Part shown: positions 42,824-47,134 of the stretch, piece by piece
Numbering within the stretch: the first letter of the stretch is position 1
Layout: each line of letters starts with the position of its first letter
Program-made: the position numbers and the translations under genes
Notes under the pieces: generated by a model
What the model saw: the letters and a program-made list of their open reading frames with translations, nothing else
The model's database searches: none
Told to the model about the DNA's origin: nothing
Origin: Cellvibrionaceae bacterium
GTDB taxonomy: Bacteria > Pseudomonadota > Gammaproteobacteria > Pseudomonadales > Cellvibrionaceae
Reading direction: 5' to 3'
DNA length: 47,134 bases
Assembly: GCA_002707785.1 (NCBI GenBank)
Contig: PANW01000033.1
Location: forward strand, 133,022 to 180,155

Positions 42824-44212
42824 TCAGTGAGAGATGCTCGCAAAGCCCTTCATAATTCTCCGAATCTTAACGATTGACTCGTCAAACTCTTCTTCGGGGA
42901 CCGAATCGGCAACTATGCCGCCACCGCCCCAAATGTATATTGTCTCTTTCTCTGCAATCGCGGTGCGAATTGCAATGCTGGTGTCCATGTTGCCGTTGAA
43001 GCTGATGTAGCCAAGGCTGCCGCAGTATACGGATCGCCGGTGGGCCTCTAGCTCCTCAATGATTTCCATAGCTCTTATTTTGGGCGCGCCTGTGATTGAT
43101 CCGCCCGGGAAACAAGCTTTCAATAGTTCTAAGGGTGCCTTACCACGTGAGAGTTCACCCGTTACGGTGCTGACTAGGTGGTGCACATTTGGGTAGCTTT
43201 CAAGGCTGAATAGTTTTGGGGTTTTTACGCTGTTCGGCTCGCAGCACTTGCTGAGATCGTTGCGAAGTAGGTCGACAATCATCAGGTTTTCGGCGATATC
43301 TTTTTCGCTATTTCGAAGCGCTTCAGAGAGCCGCCGATCAGATTCCTCGTTTGAGCCTCGAGCTGCGGTTCCTTTGATTGGCTGGGTGGTAACTTTGCCT
43401 TGGTGGCAGGAGATAAACCGCTCGGGAGATAGGCTTAGAACCGCGCCGAACTCTGTCTCAAAAAAGCAAGAAAAAGGCGATTGCAGTTCACTTCGCAAGT
43501 GGAGGTAGGCTTGAAACGAATCACCTTTATAGTTGGCCTCAAAGCGTTGGCTGAAATTCACTTGGTAGCAGTCGCCACTGTTGATGTACTGCTGAATTCT
43601 GTTTACCTGTTCGAGGTAGGTTTGCTTGTCGACTAGAGGCTTGAAATCTGTGGCGAGAAATTTCCGCTTGGTTTCTTTTGGTGTGCGAGTTGCGAGTCTT
43701 TTTTGCACCTCTTCGATGGTTTCATGAGGGCACTGCTGGGTGTGTACCAGGGTGCAGGATTGTTTTTCGTGATCTTGGATGACTGCCCACTGGTAGATTC
43801 CCATAAGTGCATTGGGTAGATCGTGGTCGGGACTTATCTGGTCTTCTAGTGTTTCTAGCTCTCGGCCGACATCATAGCCCAAATATCCCAATGCTCCGCC
43901 GGTGAAGGGGTGGGTGGGGGAGTGATTAATGTGCGGAGTGAGTGCGTCCAGCGCTGCCCAGCAGTTTGCGTATTCTTGCTTGTCTTGGTCGCTCCCAGTT
44001 TTAAAGACGGCGCAGCTTTTGTTGTGTCCAATTAGTTTGTGACTGGGCGCTGCGCTGATAATGTCGTATCGAGCGCTGCTGCTGAGAAGGCTTTCTCCGC
44101 TGTCGAGCCAGATGGGCCACTCCATATCTCTAATCGATGAGAATATGGGTTCGCTGTTTTCTGAATAGGTCAGAGGGAGTTCGACAATGGACTCGAGCTG
44201 GGGCTCTGTCAT
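42824..44212 (-). CDS. pabB: Aminodeoxychorismate synthase component I
   Basis: PabB aminates chorismate to 4-amino-4-deoxychorismate with ammonia from PabA. The catalytic Lys of PabB is seen in TTQPIKGTAARG; anthranilate synthase TrpE has Ala at the equivalent place in PIAGT, so this is PabB. Other blocks are SGDCYQVNFSQRFEA, LSPERFISC, GGSITGAPKIRAMEIIEELE and YCGSLGYISFNGNMDTSIAIRT. It has 462 residues. Its partner pabC lies about 21 kb to the left. It diverges from the alpha/beta-hydrolase-like gene; the glutaminase PabA is not in the window. Confidence 0.94.
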   Translation of the reverse strand: MTEPQLESIVELPLTYSENSEPIFSSIRDMEWPIWLDSGESLLSSSARYDIISAAPSHKLIGHNKSCAVFKTGSDQDKQEYANCWAALDALTPHINHSPTHPFTGGALGYLGYDVGRELETLEDQISPDHDLPNALMGIYQWAVIQDHEKQSCTLVHTQQCPHETIEEVQKRLATRTPKETKRKFLATDFKPLVDKQTYLEQVNRIQQYINSGDCYQVNFSQRFEANYKGDSFQAYLHLRSELQSPFSCFFETEFGAVLSLSPERFISCHQGKVTTQPIKGTAARGSNEESDRRLSEALRNSEKDIAENLMIVDLLRNDLSKCCEPNSVKTPKLFSLESYPNVHHLVSTVTGELSRGKAPLELLKACFPGGSITGAPKIRAMEIIEELEAHRRSVYCGSLGYISFNGNMDTSIAIRTAIAEKETIYIWGGGGIVADSVPEEEFDESIVKIRRIMKGFASISH

Positions 44213-44362
44213 GGTGTTGGTGCTCTGCTGTCGGCATGGGCTTGTGAAGTGCGCGCATTGTAGGAGTTTACGGCTTTTTTGGCTATGCCGCTTTGTGGTT
44301 TAGTTACCAAACTCTTTCGGGATAATTTACAAATAACTGATTTGTGAGTTGGGTATCTTGCG

Positions 44363-44368
44363 TATAAT
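44363..44368 (+). promoter_or_regulatory. -10 element upstream of the alpha/beta-hydrolase-like gene
   Basis: A perfect TATAAT is preceded by TTGTGA at 44342-44347 (15-base spacer, four of six matches). It probably serves the alpha/beta-hydrolase, Rieske, rraA and yjbQ set, with a leader of about 80 bases. Confidence 0.5.
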
Positions 44369-44457
44369 CCCGAATAGGTTTGCCAGGCCCTAGGTCGCTT
44401 GAGTGCGGTCTTGATTGAGGGCATGGTGGAGAACGTTGAGAGTTTAAAGAGTTATGT

Positions 44458-45420
44458 GTGAAAAGTAGTAGTCGTTTTTTTCCTGCTCGCCTGATGAGCG
44501 CAGAGGTTTTTGGTCAGTACGCCGAAGATGTTTATCTGCTGAAGCCCAATAACAGCCCCGACAAATCCGTAGAATTGGCCGTTACTCACTTGACGAGGGT
44601 CGGGGCAGCTGTCGGAAAGGTTCCTCTAGTGCTGGTGCATGGCCTACATCAGAATAAGTGTATGTGGGCGTCAGAGGCTTCATCAGTCGGTGAGAGATTG
44701 GTTGAGGCGGGGGTTGATGTTTGGATGTTTGAGTGTCGTGGTCATGGTCATTCTCCGGTGAATGCAGGGTATGAGCAGAATACTATGGCCGACTATGCTC
44801 GCTATGATATTCCTGCAGTAAATATGTTTGTTGCAGAGCAGACAGCTTGTGCCGTCAACTGGTTAGGGGACGGGGCTGGCGGTGGTGCGCTTTTGTTTGC
44901 CTTGGTTATGGGTGCGCTCGAAGAGCAGAGTTTAGGTAAGGTTGTTGGAGTTGGAGTGCCTTTCTATAACGCCAGATGGTCTCGTGTACCTGGTGTTTCT
45001 AGTTTGCTGATGGCAAGGCGCTTGCGTTCGGTTGAGGCCTCTGGGCCGGAGCGTGAGCCCATGTCTTTGATGTCTGCGCTGGTAAAAGAAAATCATTGGC
45101 TCGCCAGTCGAGGGGCTTTTGCTGGGGTTGATTTATGGGCTGAGCTAGAGGTGCTCTCGCGAGGCTGGAAGTGGCTCGCTCCTGAATCATCTGTATCGCA
45201 GTTCAATACTGATTTTTCGCGTTTGTCGGCCGAGGTTCGTGCTGATTGTTTAGTTGAGTTGCCGTCTGAGGGTGTCCAGTCTGACGCCAATGGATCCTCT
45301 CTCTGGAATGCTGATAAGAGCTTGGTTGATGGCTTGGTATTGAGGCTTCAGAGGTTGCTGGGGGTAGAAGGAGAGTTTAATAATGTTTCACCCGTTGGAG
45401 CGTCTTCACCTGCTGTTTGA
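44458..45420 (+). CDS. Alpha/beta-hydrolase-fold protein lacking the nucleophile
   Basis: The 320-residue protein shows the alpha/beta-hydrolase plan: PLVLVHGLHQNKCMW (oxyanion-hole HG, residues 61-62), VWMFECRGHGHSP, and a nucleophile-elbow position at residues 137-141. That elbow normally reads GxSxG but here reads Gly-Asp-Gly-Ala-Gly, so the serine is glycine. I see no clear catalytic histidine near the C-terminus. It is probably a pseudo-enzyme or has a changed function. The GTG start follows AAAGAG. Its 3' end overlaps the Rieske gene by 38 bases. Confidence 0.8.
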   Translation: MKSSSRFFPARLMSAEVFGQYAEDVYLLKPNNSPDKSVELAVTHLTRVGAAVGKVPLVLVHGLHQNKCMWASEASSVGERLVEAGVDVWMFECRGHGHSPVNAGYEQNTMADYARYDIPAVNMFVAEQTACAVNWLGDGAGGGALLFALVMGALEEQSLGKVVGVGVPFYNARWSRVPGVSSLLMARRLRSVEASGPEREPMSLMSALVKENHWLASRGAFAGVDLWAELEVLSRGWKWLAPESSVSQFNTDFSRLSAEVRADCLVELPSEGVQSDANGSSLWNADKSLVDGLVLRLQRLLGVEGEFNNVSPVGASSPAV

Positions 45421-45697
45421 TGGATATCAAAGGGCCTTTAAGGTGGGGAGTGTTGAGTTGTTGCTCATTCAGGAGGCTGAGCAGGTGTACCTGATTGAAA
45501 ATCGCTGCCCTCACATGGATGCACCGCTTACTTTTGCTTCTGTCCGTGGAGACGTCATCCGCTGTCCGATGCATGGCATAGAGTTCAACCTTAAAACTGG
45601 CGCCGGTAATACGCCGGCACCGTTGGCGCCGATAAAGACCTATGTACCCATCTATGAGGGAAATATGATCGGTATTGATGTCGCTACTATTACTTAA
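45383..45697 (+). CDS. Small Rieske [2Fe-2S] protein
   Basis: The cluster ligands are plain: Cys42-Pro-His44 and Cys61-Pro-Met-His64 in the RCPHMDAPLT and RCPMHG segments. At 104 residues it is a free-standing Rieske ferredoxin, similar to the small electron carriers of dioxygenase systems or NirD-like domains. It has no membrane helix and no signal peptide. AAGGAG nine bases before the ATG is inside the upstream gene, so the two are translationally linked. No oxygenase is nearby. rraA follows after 26 bases. Confidence 0.9.
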   Translation: MFHPLERLHLLFDGYQRAFKVGSVELLLIQEAEQVYLIENRCPHMDAPLTFASVRGDVIRCPMHGIEFNLKTGAGNTPAPLAPIKTYVPIYEGNMIGIDVATIT

Positions 45698-45723
45698 TCT
45701 TCAATTGAAATAACGGAAATACT

Positions 45724-46212
45724 ATGGAATATCTGACTCCAGATTTATGTGACGAATACCCACACTTGGTTCGAGTGCTGGAGCCTATGATGAACAATTA
45801 CGGCGGGCGCAGTTCGTTTGGTGGTCAAATTGTCACAATTAAGTGCTTTGAAGATAATTCTTTGGTGCGCGAGCAGGTGGCTTTGAACGGCAAGGGCAAG
45901 GTGTTGGTGGTTGACGCAGGGGGGTCTCTTCGTCGTGCTTGTCTGGGTGATATGCTGGCAGAAAAGGCGGTGGCCAATGGTTGGGAAGGGGTTTTGATGT
46001 ATGGCTGTATCCGAGATGTGGATGCCATCGGCGACTTGGATCTCGGTGTTCAGGCTCTCGGTACGCATCCCATGAAGACCGAGAAAAAAGGCGTTGGCGA
46101 GCTAAATATTGAGGTGACATTTGGTGGTGTTACGTTTAAGCCTGGTGAATATGTGTACGCCGACAATAATGGAGTTATTGCTGCTGCAGAGAAACTTGAT
46201 CAACCCTCTTGA
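45724..46212 (+). CDS. rraA: Regulator of ribonuclease activity A (RraA)
   Basis: RraA binds RNase E and lowers its activity on many mRNAs. It begins [19 protein letters not shown], then [20 protein letters not shown] and [29 protein letters not shown] (read as blocks), and [30 protein letters not shown]. These match the gammaproteobacterial RraA, not the plant-type aldolase relatives. It has 162 residues. It follows the Rieske gene after 26 bases, and its stop codon overlaps the frame of yjbQ. Confidence 0.94.
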   Translation: MEYLTPDLCDEYPHLVRVLEPMMNNYGGRSSFGGQIVTIKCFEDNSLVREQVALNGKGKVLVVDAGGSLRRACLGDMLAEKAVANGWEGVLMYGCIRDVDAIGDLDLGVQALGTHPMKTEKKGVGELNIEVTFGGVTFKPGEYVYADNNGVIAAAEKLDQPS

Positions 46213-46229
46213 GCGCGGAGTTTCTCTCG

Positions 46230-46607
46230 GTGATAGTTAAATTAGAAGTACAGGCTCGCCATCAGGGGTTGCACGATATCTCTAGTGACGTGGCTGCTGC
46301 GGTGGAGGCTGCGAATCTCACTGAGGGGTTGTGTACGCTGTTTATTCAGCACACTTCGGCCAGTTTGCTGGTGCAAGAAAATTATGATGTAACGGCTCGT
46401 CAAGATTTGGAGTTGTGGCTCAACCGCTTGGTTTCCGAAGAAGATGCACTCTACACTCACACGCTAGAGGGGCCGGATGATATGCCTGCTCATATAAAGG
46501 CCGCGCTAACGGCGGTGTCATTGTCGATACCAGTGGTTGACGGTCGCCTGGCGCTGGGTGCTTGGCAGGGAGTCTTTCTGTGTTTAATTGGGTTATATTC
46601 CGTATAA
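46230..46607 (+). CDS. yjbQ: YjbQ (UPF0047) protein with an altered C-terminus
   Basis: YjbQ-family proteins have weak thiamin-phosphate-synthase-like activity, but their role is uncertain. The core LFIQHTSASLLVQENYD, DARQDLELWL-like, EGPDDMPAHIKAAL and GRLALGAWQGVFLC blocks are normal. Homologues continue with EHR and a basic HRRxx/V strand ending near LQGE (about 18 residues); here only LIGLYSV follows before the stop. I take GTG at 46230, with GGAG nine bases ahead, over TTG 46209, which has no such site. The changed tail lies next to a recombinase gene. Confidence 0.85.
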   Translation: MIVKLEVQARHQGLHDISSDVAAAVEAANLTEGLCTLFIQHTSASLLVQENYDVTARQDLELWLNRLVSEEDALYTHTLEGPDDMPAHIKAALTAVSLSIPVVDGRLALGAWQGVFLCLIGLYSV

Positions 46608-46612
46608 AAATA

Positions 46613-46640
46613 TTGACTGTACAGATAAGCAGTATATCTT
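46613..46640 (+). promoter_or_regulatory. Candidate promoter of the recombinase gene
   Basis: TTGACT at 46613-46618 (five of six) and TATCTT at 46635-46640 (four of six) are 16 bases apart. Transcription would begin at or within a base or two of the start codon at 46647, so the message may be leaderless. Confidence 0.5.
46615..46634. promoter_or_regulatory. LexA (SOS) box overlapping the recombinase promoter
   Basis: GACTGTACAGATAAGCAGTA matches TACTGTATATATATACAGTA at 15 of 20 positions, with intact CTGT and CAG outer half-sites (CTG-N10-CAG at 46617-46632). It overlaps the -35 element and spacer, so a bound LexA would block transcription. Confidence 0.7.
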
Positions 46641-46669
46641 GGTGGCATGAAGAAGATCATTGCCACCAA
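46639..46669 (+). other. Inverted repeat over the recombinase start codon
   Basis: TTGGTGGCA at 46639-46647 and TGCCACCAA at 46661-46669 are perfect nine-base inverted repeats with 13 bases between. The first arm contains the only SD-like GGTGG and the A of the ATG. Confidence 0.7.
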
Positions 46670-47134
46670 AGAATTCCTCGTTAACGGAACTCCCTATCCA
46701 GGATTCCCCCTCCTTTACGATGACGAGCATAGACTTGTTACGGACGTTCATAAGTATCTAATCAAGCGTTGCATCCGTAGTGGCCGGGCCAAAAGCACGA
46801 AATCCTGGGGGCAGTACGGGCATAGCCTTTACGATTACTTTGACTGGCTAGAAATGAACTTTGTAAAGGTCGATGGGGGAGTTTCAATCCGTGACGCCTG
46901 GAAGTTCGGCTGCGGTCTTGACGATAATATTGAAGAGTCGACCCTGGCGCAGTATCGAGACTGGTTGCTCAGACCAATAAATCACCCAGCTCATCCTGGC
47001 TGCGGCCTTGCTATTTCTACTGTTAATGATCGCCTGGGCGAAGTGATTAGGTTTTATCAGTACGCATTACGCCAATGCATGATAGATCAGCTACCGTTTG
47101 AGGTTGATGAAATCAAAGTCAGTAAACCGACAGG
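46647..47134 (+). CDS. Tyrosine recombinase/integrase, N-terminal part, cut by the window
   Basis: The frame opens at ATG 46647 and has no stop to the window end (162 codons). Upstream TAA at 46626 leaves this as the only start. The protein has a KEFLVNGTPYPGFPLLYDDE start, then KYLIKRCIRSGRAKSTKSWGQYGHSLYDYFDWLE, with the SAM-like helical core-binding arrangement of large site-specific integrases, then STVNDRLGEVIRFYQYA. The catalytic domain lies outside the window, so family assignment rests on the N-terminal domain. It is probably the first gene of an integrated element. Confidence 0.72.
   Translation, partial: MKKIIATKEFLVNGTPYPGFPLLYDDEHRLVTDVHKYLIKRCIRSGRAKSTKSWGQYGHSLYDYFDWLEMNFVKVDGGVSIRDAWKFGCGLDDNIEESTLAQYRDWLLRPINHPAHPGCGLAISTVNDRLGEVIRFYQYALRQCMIDQLPFEVDEIKVSKPT

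Noticed and set aside
43144..43149. Second CACGTG core as a possible parS site
   Set aside because: It lies inside pabB and the flanks (TACC and AGAG) do not extend the palindrome.

Overview
The window is about 47 kb of a gammaproteobacterial chromosome. Gene order from the maf/yceD/rpmF block to tatD (plsX, fabD, fabG, acpP, fabF, pabC, mltG, tmk, holB, pilZ, tatD, with no fabH) is the Pseudomonas-type arrangement. Together with mltF/tadA/purL, a [4Fe-4S]-type CysH, ThrH and a 326-residue malate dehydrogenase, this suggests a marine relative of the Pseudomonadales/Cellvibrionales. The genus cannot be fixed from sequence inspection alone.

Layout. 1-3.1 kb: a 5'-cut DUF1653 gene, rlmA, tadA, and mltF facing them. 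3.7-12 kb: purL, fklB, then a minus-strand group (srmB-like helicase, mgsA, a small unknown gene), an exported metallo-beta-lactamase-fold protein and a cnoX-like thioredoxin/TPR protein. 13-15 kb: an unknown basic protein and a degenerate PilZ-like protein. 15-27 kb: envelope, fatty-acid and replication genes: maf, yceD-rpmF-plsX-fabD-fabG, acpP, fabF-pabC-mltG-tmk, rluA on the other strand, holB-pilZ and tatD. 27-38 kb: single genes of metabolism and stress (glycosyltransferase-like, PAP2, dUTPase, mdh, DUF2244, bcp, a GAF-AraC regulator, an isolated yajC, a D-cysteine desulfhydrase-like enzyme, quinone reductase, 5'-nucleotidase, Usp). 38-41.7 kb: sulfur genes (TSUP exporter, cysB, cysH and a CxxC partner). 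42-46.6 kb: thrH, pabB, a nucleophile-less alpha/beta-hydrolase overlapping a Rieske protein, rraA and yjbQ.

The most unusual part is the right edge. YjbQ loses its conserved C-terminal tail and ends in seven unrelated residues. Thirty-nine bases later a tyrosine-recombinase-like gene begins and runs off the window. A LexA-type box (15 of 20 matches to the consensus) overlaps its -35 element, and a perfect 9-bp inverted repeat covers its start codon. I read this as the left end of an SOS-controlled integrative element inserted in the 3' end of yjbQ.

Other points worth checking are a parS-like palindrome between cysH and thrH, two CRP/Vfr-like palindromes, an apparently leaderless yceD promoter, leader hairpins before acpP, fabF, fklB and yajC, and the pseudo-hydrolase/Rieske pair.
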